Source: Mangifera indica (lineage: Eukaryota > Streptophyta > Magnoliopsida > Sapindales > Anacardiaceae). Taken from it: a DNA stretch of 64,000 nucleotides. Below the pieces are notes generated by a model, which made no database searches, was not told where the DNA came from, and saw nothing but the letters and a program-made list of their open reading frames with translations. The stretch lies in contig NC_058137.1 of NCBI RefSeq assembly GCF_011075055.1, positions 7,983,463-8,047,462 on the forward strand, written 5' to 3'. The translations under genes were made by a program, and so were the position numbers. This document shows, one piece after another, positions 49,901 to 60,785 of the stretch (position 1 is the stretch's first letter; each line of letters starts with the position of its first letter).

Positions 49901-52900
49901 ATCATTTGAGCAATTTGTTAATTCTTGAATCATTGACCTGATGCTGATTTATTCAGTTAAATCAAATGTAACATGTTTGTTTAGTCTAGAAATTATGGTT
50001 GTATTCCAAAGTAAACCATCTACAGTTAAATTATTTCTTTGTGGGTGCATCTAAATCTGTAGAATTTGACTGGCATTCTCAGTCTTATTTCCTATTAGAG
50101 TCTTCTAGTGTTAAATATATATATATATGTTTTGCATTTAAGTGAGACCAATCAATTGCATTGAGATGTGGAGTGGTTTAGATGCGGTAATGTTCTCAGA
50201 GTTATATTTCGAACAGAACCACTCATTGTAGCTGTTTTTAAAAATATTAAATCTGATTTATTTCTCCAATATTATTTAAGGTTGAAGAATTGGAAAAGGA
50301 GATGTTAACTTCTAGAGAGAAGATACAGTTCTATCATGCCAAGATGCAGGAACTGGTGAGCCTGCCCCCTTGAATTATTTCCTTTTCAACAACCATCTGA
50401 TTTTTAAAGTAGTCATATTGATTTGAATTGTGCAAAACAATAATGATAATCACAGATAAAGTTCTTCTTCCAATGAATTCATGCTTTTATGCTCACATGT
50501 GTGAGTTTTGGGAAATTAAAAATAGTTTAAATGCAATAAACAAAACAAGTAATATTATATAATAAGTTTTCCTTTAGTATAAATCTGATCAGCTGCCTTT
50601 TTTATAAATATAATGCAAGTAGTTGCGAATTTGCCCTTTTATATTTTTTTGGGGGCGGTTGGGGTTTTGACAATGAATCATAAATTTGTGATAGTTCGTC
50701 AAATGTAATTCATGGGGAAAATATTTTATATTTGTCATTTATGTGATGGAAATGTCATGATGAAGTGCTGATATTTTCTTTTCTTTACTCGCTATTTTCC
50801 TTTTGCCTGGTTTCAGATTTTATACAAAAGCAAATGTGACAATCGACTAAATGAGATCACAGAAAGGGTGTCCGGTGACAGACGTGAGGTATCTCCTGTT
50901 GTCATTTGCTTGTTTGCCATACATGTGTTTGTTATAATTTTACTTCTTGTTGGACCAACTGGAGAGAGAAGTATTTCAGGTCGAGTTGCTGGCAAAGAAG
51001 TATGAGGAGAAATATAAGCAGTCTGGAGATGTAGCCTCCAAACTAACTCTTGAAGAGTCCACATTTCGTGATATTCAGGTAATTTTGATTCAGTGAAGGC
51101 CACTGAGTGTATTTTCTTCAATGGACCAAATTTAAGTCATTTTGCTATTAATTTTGGATTCTGTGACCTGTATAGTTCTTCTCCTATTTAAATATATGAT
51201 ATTCCAATTGGTTTACTTCCAGGAGAAAAAAATGGATTTATATCAAGCAATTGTCAAAATGGAAGGAGATAGTGGTGGTGGTTCTCTTCAGGTATATATT
51301 TTTATTGTGATTAGTTTGGTGGAGATTTTATGAGAGCGTATATTTAATGCAAATTTTTACTGGGCTTTGCAGCAACGTGCTGATACAATCCAAGTCAGCT
51401 TAGAGGAACTAGTGAGAATTTTGAATGAACGCTGCAAACAATATGGATTGCGTGCTAAACCTACTTCACTGGTTGAGCTTCCATTTGGTAATTTCTACCT
51501 GTCTTACTTATGGCCTGCTTAATTCATACCCCCTCAGAGGTTTTTATTTATTTGTATATGATGAGAGGAATATCTTTTTAATCAAACCATCTTTTTTTTT
51601 TTCTGACTTTTTTAGAATATGAGAATCACCAATTGTGAACGTAATAAATCTCTTTATATGTGTTGTTTAAATCTTTGAATGGAGTGAGCCACCTGGAATA
51701 TAATGTACTTGTACATCATAATAAATATGCACTTTGATGTATGTATAAGGATATTGTTTCTTGAAATTAAAATGGCTGTAATATGATCAAATTGGTTACA
51801 TTGATTTAATTGTATAGATTAAAAAAAAAAAAGTAATATTTGTGTGTTAATTTTTTCCTGAGTTTTGTAGTATCTCTCATCCTACTCATTCTCCTTTTTA
51901 TCTAGTTGTGATTGATTACTTATTTATTTACTTTTGCTTAGGAGATCTGCTCTAACTTTTCTCTATTTTTTCTGATGGTATTCCTTAAGGTTGGCAACCT
52001 GGAATCCAAGAAGGAACAGCAGATTGGGATGAAGATTGGGACAAGTTTGAAGATCAAGGTCTGTCAAGGAGTTGCCTACAGAATTTGTTATAATTATTAT
52101 TTGTTTGTCCTGAGAATTTTTGACATGGAACTTCTTTGAAATTGTACATCTTTTTGTGCTTTGTTTAAATTTTTTAGTTGTAAATTGCATTGCAATAATA
52201 TTAGACCAAATTGTTATCTTTTATGTGTTTCAGGATTCACTTTTGTCAAGGAACTCACGCTTGATGTGCAAAATGTGATAGCCCCTCCAAAACCAAAATC
52301 TTCACCAGTTAGAACAGATGTGACTTCCATGAACAGTGGTTTAAATGCTTCATCCTCAGATACTGAAGCTAAATCAGAGGTCGCAAGTAAAGGTGAACAG
52401 AGCACTGAAAATCAGTTGGCCTATGATCAAACTGAGAATGGCTTGGCTGGAAGTCCTCATGACAGTCCAGATGGAACTGCTGCACCAGAGAGCAAATCTC
52501 AAGAAGTCCAAGATTCCCAAATCACAAAGAACATTGGTACTGATGGCTCACCCCACGCAAAAGAAACACAGAGGTTTGTGGCTTTCTTTGTTAATTTAAT
52601 TGATTTTGATTTGTTTCATTTTTCTTCTTTGGAAATGGTCTGCAGGAAGATAATGTTTTGCAAAGCATCCTTGGTTATTGGGTTTCATTTCATTTTTTAA
52701 TCTCTAATTTGTTTATGTTATGCTTCATCTAGACTGAATCTTTTGGTAATTTACTTGTTCAGTGATCAGGATGGTACTGAATCTGTTTTTTCGGGAGACA
52801 AAGTATTTGATGAACCTAGTTGGGGAACATTTGATACTCATTACGATACAGAATCAGTTTGGGGATTTGACACAGAGAGTACCAAGGTTTGTGAACTATC

Positions 52901-54787
52901 ATGTACATTGCATTCCATATGCCACAATTGTGTGTTAGACCCTTGGGTAATTTAGGAATATTGCAATTAGACTAGGATTTCAGTAATTTAGAAGTAATAG
53001 GATTTAATTAGGAAGTTATTAATTTATTAAATACCATTAGGAATATTTTATTAGAATAGGAGTATTATATATATTAGAATTAGGAATATTATGTGGAGTC
53101 TAATTTAGATTCAAATTAATTATTGCCAATTAGGGCTAGATTCTTATTGATATAAATAGTAAGGTTTTAAGAGATTTAGAGGAGCTTTTTGAGAATTAAA
53201 TTCAACATAGCGTTGTATTCCGGGAGGTGGAGCACCAGAGATTTTACCCTTTAAATTGTAATCCTAACCTTTTCTTTTAATAAAAATTCATCACATTCAG
53301 TATTCAAATTCAGAATTCCAATTGTACAATCCGGGTTCGCAACATTGTGCCACACTGCAATAGTGGAGAGTGGCAATGAATGCAGTGTTCTTTCGTTTTG
53401 ATTTTTCCTATCATGATCATTTGTTTTCTCTTATATAATTTGTGTAGGCTATATGAATCCTATTATTAGCATTTGAGTATTCTGTAATCTCTTTTAAGTC
53501 GGAGGAGACTAAAATCTGTTTTATCTACTTCTAGGATGTTTTGTTCTATGCTTGTAAGTGAAGAAGGGAGTTTTCATATATGTGTGTGTGTGTGTGTGTA
53601 CATATTAATTACTATTATCATATTTGCGAGGATTTTGGGTTAGATTGTTAGGTAGTTTTTGACTCTATTCTAGACATGAACTGGCTCAGTTATCCTGGAG
53701 AAAGTGCTCAGATTAACTCATGTGGCAAAACCTAAATATTTTTTTTCCAGAGTGTTGAAATATTTTTTTATATCTAATCTGTTGTATGTTGTTTTGAAAA
53801 TTGTTTTATGAAGCAGGAGTCATATGATAAAGCTAGGGAACAATAGGCCGCTTGCATGCCTGTTGAGAAATTTGTGAAAACTCTCTTATGAACTTTTTGT
53901 ATGAAAAGATTTTTCAAGTATGATGAGTTCTTAAAATGTGCATACATTGGTTCAATGATTTTTCTCTCATTCTAATGCAGGACATAGATCATAACAGACG
54001 ACAAAGTTCTCTATTTGGTCTTGATGATTTTGGTCTGAAGCCCATAAAAACAGATTCCTCCCACAGCAATAACATGTTGTGGGGGAAGAGCTCATCAATT
54101 TTTGCAGATTCTGTTCCGAGCACCCCTGCATACAGTATTTATGGAAACTCTCCACGGAAAGTTAGTTTGGGGCCAGATGATTATAAATTTGACAAGGGAC
54201 AGAGTATATTTGCAGATTCTGTTCCAAGCACTCCTGTGTATAATTTTGGAAACTCACCTCGAAGGTTTACTATGGGATCAGAGGAGCCTTCATTTGACAC
54301 CTTCTCTAGGTTTGATTCGTTCAACACACGAGACAATGGATTCTTCCAGTCCCCACACCATTCTCTTGCTAGATTTGATTCGTTCGCCAGCACCAAAGAT
54401 TCTGATCAGAGTCATGGCTTTTCAACGAGGTTTGATTCATTTAATGCACACAATAGTGAATTCTTCCAATCGTCACAAAGTTCCGTTGCAAGGTTTGATT
54501 CCTTCCACGGCACGAGGGACTCAGATCATAGTCATGGGTTCCCGGCATTTGATGACACAGATCCATTTGGATCTACTGGACCTTTTAAGACATCAATAGA
54601 GAGTCAAACTCCGAAGAGAAGTTCTGACTTCATTGATCCATTCAGGTCAAGCGGAACATTTAGCACGTCAGTGGAAAGTCAAAAGAAAATTTCAGATTAC
54701 TCGGATCAATTTGGTTCAACAAGGCCATTTAGCACGTCATTAGAGAATCAGACTACAAAAAAAACCTCAGAATGGAGTGCATTTTAG
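46910..54787 (+). CDS. EH-domain endocytic adaptor, AtEH/Pan1 (TPLATE complex)
   Basis: Exons: 46910-47053, 47521-48751, 49132-49350, 49449-49654, 50281-50355, 50817-50888, 50980-51078, 51223-51291, 51373-51487, 51990-52058, 52234-52573, 52763-52886 and 53981-54787. Joined they give 1189 residues in one frame. EH domain 1 (~1-90) has the EF loop DLDGDGQISGAE and then VWTHADQRKAGFLNRAEF; EH domain 2 (~412-510) has DTDRDGKITGEQ and DQDNDSMLSLKE. A Pro/Gln/Ser-rich linker separates them. A coiled coil follows (~575-700), then an acidic Trp-rich patch (TADWDEDWDKFED). The tail has two DSVPSTP motifs, four RFDSF repeats and DPF-like motifs that bind endocytic partners. Such proteins act with the TPLATE complex in clathrin-mediated endocytosis at the plasma membrane and in actin-linked autophagy. 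Confidence 0.93.
52930..53345. mobile_element. Probable solo LTR or TRIM in intron 12 of the EH gene
   Basis: A repeat-like block in the 1.1-kb intron runs from about TGTGTTAGACCC to CGGGTTCGCAACA. It contains AT-rich AGGAATATT words, a poly(A)-signal-like AATAAA and an LTR-like close. No convincing 5-bp duplication was found, so the ends are approximate. Confidence 0.4.
53579..53598. repeat. (TG)n microsatellite
   Basis: About ten TG dinucleotides in intron 12 of the EH gene. Confidence 0.9.
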
Positions 54788-55678
54788 TAGGAGGGGGTAA
54801 GAAACCGCGGCAGCATTTGATTGCATGTTGTCTTTGTTTATAAATTGAAAGCTTCTGTTTGGGTTAGGATTTATTAATATTGGATTAGGTGTGGCGGCTT
54901 TGGATATTTGATGAGTATATAATGTGACGATGAGTGGTTGTGCCATAAGTGTTGATGATTGAATTACTTGTGTGTTATATTCTTTTGTAATATCTTCATC
55001 CTCAGCGGGATATACATGTAATTCTGTTTCAAATATCAGGTGTTAATTATTATTTTTTTGTGATATTTATAATCAGCAAGCATCATCTTTTTCCTGGACC
55101 AGAGTTTCATTGTGTCATTCATTTCCTACAATTGATGGGTGAAAATTCCAAGTTTGTGCAATTGGGGGTATTTGTGAATTGTGCTTATTGGCTTCTCAAT
55201 TCATAGCAGTATCTGATCTTCATTCATTTATTCTAAATTATTATCATTTGAGCACGTGATACTAGTTGTATAAATATTTATATTGCCCCGGATCCGAAGT
55301 AGCCTCAATTCCCAGTCTCAGTAAACAGTTTGTGATGGTACACAGAGAGAGCAATTTTAAACGTATTCATTTTGATTATATATATTTATGTGTGTTATAA
55401 TATAATTAGATATTATTTTATTTTTAATTTAAAATTCTTTAATAATGTGATAATATATATAAAATATGTATTTATTTAAATACTTAAAATGAATATACAT
55501 AAATTTATTAATACAAGAATATATATAATAGAACTTCGGAAATTTGAAACATTCATAACATTTCAGGTAAAGTAGATCACCTGCAACTGGTTGATTATGG
55601 GGATACACATTCTGATATTTCACATTCAACAGACTAACAAAGAATTTAATCAAATGTTAACAAGAGTGGTTCATTTCT
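54788..55678. other. Convergent 3' ends of the EH and transporter genes
   Basis: Holds the 3' UTR of the EH gene (probably to about 55050) and that of the minus-strand transporter, with AT-rich sequence between. No other gene was seen. Confidence 0.45.
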
Positions 55679-56977
55679 TCAACTCAACTCTAAAGCTTTT
55701 GATGCAAAAATCTCCATTAGTGAAGAGTATGTTCCTGAGATTGCAATGATCACTCCAAAAGCCACAATACTAGCATCCAAAGCAATGCCAAACCACCCCA
55801 ATTCTTCCTTAAACACCAGCCAATGGAACAAAGCAGGCAACACAAATCCCAGCACACAGCACACACTACTCCCCACCAGTGATATAAAGTCTGCAAAATT
55901 AGGCACCAGTACAGCCACCAGGCTCACTCCCAATACAATCAACCATCTCAGCCACAAGCAGTATCTGTAATCACAAAACCGCCTCTCGAACACCTCGTAA
56001 ACAGGGTTCATCATCAGTGGAAAAGTGAAGAACAGATTGATACAGAGTCCCAGCTGCACCAGAGTGCTCACTAGTCCTGGCCCAAGATTAGTAGTGATTA
56101 TACCTTTGGTGTCTTCACCAAAAGCAAAGTAACCTAAGGCACCAAATGCTCCATATAACAACGAAATGAAAGCCATGCACATGGCCACTATCTCCCCAAA
56201 TTTATCTTTCTTTCTAGTCTCAATTTCTAGTGGCAATATCATGCCAACGCCTTCAAAGGCATAAACTGCCACACCAATACCATAAGCAAACGCAGAAAAA
56301 TCACCAAAAGCCTTTAAGGCAGGCATTTTGTTGAGGAAAATCATGACATCATCCACCATCACCACCCCCATGGCCCCAAGATCAACCACATCAGCGAAAA
56401 TACTCAAAGGAGCCAAATGGGTCAATGTTGGAATTGAATTTAGCCCCAATTGAAAAGGAAAACAACTCCATATATATAAATCTTTTGGAGTCAGAAAACC
56501 TAGAATTTTACCAGCACTAGTATCATCATTATATGATTTGTTATATAAATGAGCCAAAGTATTAGCAATAAAAATAAGGTAACTAACACAAAACCCAGCT
56601 TGTGCAAGGACAATCATGGCATCAACAGCGAAACGACCAATTGAACCACACACAACAAAACCAAGATCACCAAAAGATGCAATCTTTGAGAAGCCATGAA
56701 CAGTGTCAAGCTTACGGCGGGTGACAACCAAGAGCATCATACAGTAATAGGTCAAAGCTGCAACAGAGAAGAGCATGAGCGAGCCCATGATCCATCCTGT
56801 TTTTTTGAAGGTGTAAGGGAGGCCTAAAACTCCAGCACCAACAATGGCTATAAAAACGTTTGCAAAGGTCTTGGATTGTGAAGAAAGTGGCTTTGCTTTG
56901 GCTACGAGTGGAGTGTCTTCTCTGGGAAAAGGCGGCAACCCACGTGAAGACGAACTTGCCTCTTTATCAAATCCCAT
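55679..56977 (-). CDS. AVT3: Vacuolar neutral amino-acid transporter, AVT3 type
   Basis: A single-exon membrane protein of the amino acid/auxin permease superfamily. Plant AVT3 proteins export neutral amino acids from the vacuole. The start MGFDKEASSSSRG, common to the family, is chosen over an in-frame ATG seven codons upstream (56998). The protein has 432 residues. A short cytosolic N-terminus ends in the family signature IAIVGAGVLGLPYTFKKTGW. About 11 hydrophobic segments follow, including LMLFSVAALTYYCMMLLVV, the FAYGIGVAVYAFEGVGMILP segment and a C-terminal IVAFGVIIAISGTYSSLMEI. No frameshift or missing segment was seen. It is convergent with the EH-domain gene and is not part of the recalled Arabidopsis chromosome 4 block. 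Confidence 0.95.
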   Translation of the reverse strand: MGFDKEASSSSRGLPPFPREDTPLVAKAKPLSSQSKTFANVFIAIVGAGVLGLPYTFKKTGWIMGSLMLFSVAALTYYCMMLLVVTRRKLDTVHGFSKIASFGDLGFVVCGSIGRFAVDAMIVLAQAGFCVSYLIFIANTLAHLYNKSYNDDTSAGKILGFLTPKDLYIWSCFPFQLGLNSIPTLTHLAPLSIFADVVDLGAMGVVMVDDVMIFLNKMPALKAFGDFSAFAYGIGVAVYAFEGVGMILPLEIETRKKDKFGEIVAMCMAFISLLYGAFGALGYFAFGEDTKGIITTNLGPGLVSTLVQLGLCINLFFTFPLMMNPVYEVFERRFCDYRYCLWLRWLIVLGVSLVAVLVPNFADFISLVGSSVCCVLGFVLPALFHWLVFKEELGWFGIALDASIVAFGVIIAISGTYSSLMEIFASKALELS

Positions 56978-58009
56978 GGTTTCATTTAATACCTTCAATT
57001 TGATCGTGTCTTTGTGAAATTTTGAGAGAGATAGATCGATTTGCTATTGGTTTTGGAGAAAATGTTGTTGAAAGATTGTTGCTTTGCGGTATCGAGACGG
57101 AAGATGGGGAATGGAAAATGGAGATTCAGAGCGAGAATTTGTAGTACCGCTGTGAAATGTTCAACGATAGGTGTTGGAATAATTACAGTGACAACCCTTA
57201 AGTTTAAAAGGTAATGTATGGATCCACTTTCTTCAAGAACTAGATTCAAACTGAGTTAGTTTAGTCGAGTTTGAAACAAACTGAATAAGGGAGTTTGAGC
57301 CTGGGGATGTAATACTAATTAGCTTGAACTTGAGCTCAATTTAAAACAATTAAAATGATTTCATTTTGACGATGTTGTTTGATTAAAAATCAAGTTCAAG
57401 TTCAAGTTTTACTTCTTTCAAATCAAATCGAATTTGAACTTGGTTTAAAAAGAGTTTATCAAGCTTAAGCGTAAGATTTAGCTTGACTCTTCTAAATCGA
57501 ATTAAACTCAAATTGATCTGGATACAAATTCAATCCCAAGTTTTAATTTGCTTCTTTTTATTTATTTATTATGATTCCTAAAATTAAAAAAGGGAAAAAT
57601 CTCCAACAAGTCAACATCTACCAAGTATTAAAACGAAAAATGAAATTCCAAGTATATCCTTACCTCCCCAGTACAAAGTGTTTCCTCTTTAATTTAAGTG
57701 GAAAAGTAGACCAAACCTGAGGGCCTATGCGTAATTTCAAAATTTTGGTAAAAATTTTCATCTCGTTGTAATTTATTTTAATTTTAAGACACCCCTACAA
57801 TTTAAGAATATCTCCAACAGCATCAAAGTGCTTACATTTCTGATTTCTTTTGTTAAAACGACTAAAATGTCAATAATGCCCTTACTTGTCCGAAATATTA
57901 TTTGTTGCTTTGTTGACTAAACCTTTTTGGATCTATTAACCAAAATAATATAATAATAAGAAAATAAAACGCGTGGCAATATTATATTGTCCAATGCATT
58001 TAAACCAAA
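56978..58009. other. Upstream flank of the transporter, with a decayed MITE
   Basis: Bases 56978 to about 57200 are likely leader and promoter. Bases about 57245-57530 resemble a very decayed hAT-type MITE (GATTCAAACTGAG, AAGTTCAAGTTCAAG, TTTCATTTTGACGATG, AAATTCAATCCCA). The rest shows nothing. Confidence 0.45.
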
Positions 58010-58270
58010 ATTTGAAACCCCATATATGGTAAAAATATCACTTTTCAAAATTTAAATTTTAAAAAGATTTATTAATTTTTCAAACCAAAGAGATAAATTA
58101 TATAAATTTTTATTTTTTAAATATTATTGTTAAAAAATGATTTTACCTTTAATTCTAAATAAAAATTTTAATATATTTTAATTTATGAATAAGTATTTGA
58201 GTTTCTTAAAGTTAAAGAATAAGACTTTGAAATTATACTGTACCTTCGGTGGAACAAGTCATTTGGCAAA
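58010..58270. mobile_element. Fragment of the Mutator-type MITE
   Basis: Starts near ATATCACTTTTCAAAATTT, continues with the family's AT block, and ends GGAACAAGTCATTTGGCAAA, matching the right halves of the other copies. The left half is missing. Confidence 0.6.
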
Positions 58271-58389
58271 AGAAAAAAAAAATCTTTCCATTTGACTCGG
58301 TAGACGGGTTGCAGGTGTGGGCATGCGCATAATTTTGCAGCTTCACCATTTATTCAGATGGAAAGAACCCAACAACCATGTAGTGAACC

Positions 58390-59172
58390 AAATGGCCTAA
58401 ATCAAAGCGCTTCTCTACCGACGCAAGAGCATTAACTAAATTATCATCTTTGCAATAAGCAGATGTCAACACGTTAATAGTAATTCCAGCTTCTCATTCA
58501 TCAAACTCCTTGCCCTTCCAACTTTTCCATTTCTGCAATGTCGTTGAAGCAATGTGCTATAAATCAGACTACAAGGCTATACCCCTCGAGATTAACTTGC
58601 AGTAGCTTAAAACCACCACCACCACTCCTATTAAGTGCATTTATCACCTTGAATCCCACTTGCCATCATCTTCTTCCTATAAAATGCCCTGGCCAAATCA
58701 ATGTCTTATTTAACAAGAACATCAAGAATGGCATTACAAATTTTCAGGGATGGTGCCTTGTTAAACCTTGAAACCAGATCAACAACTTTAGTAACTTGTT
58801 TACTCATCTGCACCCTGCCAAGACCATGAACAATTGTAACGAAAATAGATTCATCTGGGAGTTATTGAATTGAGTGGGGCATTTCATCAGGCAGTTGCTT
58901 GACGATGTCAAAGCGACAAAATACACATAATTTGCTGATCAGACCGCAGTAAGTGGATCGTCAGTGGGTGAAGTTTGGAAATTTGAGTCCCATTGGAAGG
59001 TTTGAAGAGCTTGGGAGGCTGATTTTTGGTCTAAAATGAGACTGGCAGCATGTCCTTGGGTTGGCACTGGAAAGGATGATGAGGAAATGGGTTTTGATGG
59101 GGAGATGATAAGTAATTCTAGACTAGGTGCTTTTGTTAGCGTAAGCTTTGAAGGGTTTGAGGTTTTGAGCAT
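58390..59172 (-). pseudogene. PPR-protein relic
   Basis: A minus-strand translation with several stops and shifts gives consecutive pentatricopeptide-like segments: [53 protein letters not shown], then DIDLARAFYRKKMMASGIQG, and RNGKVGRARSLMNE. The order matches the N-terminal half of a P-type PPR protein; I recall a close relative in Arabidopsis (At2g17525). In-frame stops follow LVK and KCT, and only about a third of a normal PPR length remains. Intact members act in organelle RNA processing; this copy cannot. Confidence 0.75.
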
Positions 59173-60277
59173 AGTTCTTGGGACTGGAAACCAAGGCTCT
59201 TTTCAATGGTTACTCATAACTTTCTAAACTGACTTCTTCTTGGAGTGTTTCAGAGTTTATACTTTTTAGTTCCAACTTTCAATGAATTTTACGAGACTTC
59301 AATTCAGTCTATTCAAAACAGAAAGATCAATAAAAAAACACCAGTGATTTGATTGAGCTGATGAATCCAGTTTATTGAAAACCCTTTCATCAAAACACAA
59401 CTCCTGCCACTGTTATCACCCATTGCTTTTAGCAAACTCACTTGTGTTAAGCTGCCGGCTGGTGTATATTGTCCATGGAAATACTAATTTATAGTAAATA
59501 GTAAATAAATCTTCTTGAGTGTCAAAACATCTGCAGTCCCTAATGGAATAGGCCAAATAAAAAAAAAGAAAAACAACTTGACACAATCAGCAAGTCAAAC
59601 TGGTGCTTGGAAGTGATCAGAGCAATAATAAGGAGAATGAACAATTTAGCAAACACATAAAGCCTGATAAAGTTAACATTTTCCTTAACTAGTTGAAACT
59701 GTAAGTGACCTAAGATCTGTGATCTATGTATAATAGGTATTGGGAACTACCGTAAGGGGAAGCACATCCATTAAGGCAAAACTTAAGAAAACATATACAA
59801 ACACAACTTATTCACCTCAAGATAAAATATTAGTCAAGAACAAAAACTCCCCCTCAAATATCCACAACATATTCATCAAACTGGCACCATACACAAAATA
59901 GATCTCTGTTAAATCAAGCTAAAAATTATAGAAATAATGTGATATGTAAACAACCATTTGCCCTGAACCATTGAAAACCTGAAAGGAAGGCGGTGTCCAT
60001 GTCTAATCATGCTGCATTAAGACTATGCATCAGAATGCCACGAACCCTAAATCCTAAACCCATAAACGACTAACAGAGTAACAAAATATGCAATGTACGG
60101 TACATTATCTTAGGAATATAAAATGTGTGATTGATAAACGTTAAATAGTGCAATGGGGATTACAACCCATAAAAATCAGAGCTTAAGGAAACAAATTCAA
60201 TTCCGATTCACCGAATCAAACAAGTAAAAACATTTCAAAATTTTTGTTTACACAAAACCCTAAAGCCTGATGCTATT
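59173..60277. other. Spacer downstream of MRPL11
   Basis: The part next to 60278 is probably the MRPL11 3' UTR. No other gene or repeat was recognised. Confidence 0.4.
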
Positions 60278-60745
60278 TTAATCCAACTCCTTAACAACTT
60301 TAATCCCCATAGTATTAGCAGTTCCAATAATGGACTTACAAATACTCTCTAACGGCATGTACTGGCAATACGGGTCCGACTGCTTTATTTTCGCTATCTC
60401 ATAAATATGTTTAAGCGTCAACGTCGAGGCCACCACGTGCCCAGGCCGGCTGCTACCGGACTCGATCCCCGCCGCCTTTTTAAGGTACCATGTGACCGAC
60501 GGAGACTTAACGATGAACTCGAACGTGTTGTCTTTGAACGCCGTGATGGTGACCGCCATCGGAGTGTCTGGCTTGTACTTTTGTGTTCGGGCGTTGAAAT
60601 CCTTGCAGAAAGCCATTAGATTGAGTCTGTATTGACCCAGAGCTGGACCCACCGGAGGAGCCGGCCTTGCGCCACCGGCTGGCACCGTCAGCCTGATCGT
60701 GGCGGCCACCGGACGGCGAGTGAGGATCTCTTTAAGAGTTGACAT
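60278..60745 (-). CDS. MRPL11: Mitochondrial large-subunit ribosomal protein L11 (uL11)
   Basis: uL11 binds the GTPase-associated centre of large-subunit rRNA. The 155-residue intronless frame from MSTLKEILTRRPVA carries the full fold. The N-terminal domain has AGGARPAPPVGPALGQYRLN with the PPVGPALG loop, then FCKDFNARTQ. The linker and C-terminal rRNA-binding domain follow (PSVTWYLKKAAGIESGS, then SICKSIIGTANTMGIKV). An in-frame ATG at 60784 would add 13 residues (MLSSLSQTLRSGS). The shorter start matches plant mitochondrial L11 as I recall it, but the longer N-terminus could help targeting. The local GC content of this coding exon is much higher than its surroundings. By order it matches At4g35490. 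Confidence 0.95.
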   Translation of the reverse strand: MSTLKEILTRRPVAATIRLTVPAGGARPAPPVGPALGQYRLNLMAFCKDFNARTQKYKPDTPMAVTITAFKDNTFEFIVKSPSVTWYLKKAAGIESGSSRPGHVVASTLTLKHIYEIAKIKQSDPYCQYMPLESICKSIIGTANTMGIKVVKELD

Positions 60746-60785
60746 GGAGCCGGACCTGAGGGTTTGGGAGAGTGAACTGAGCAAA

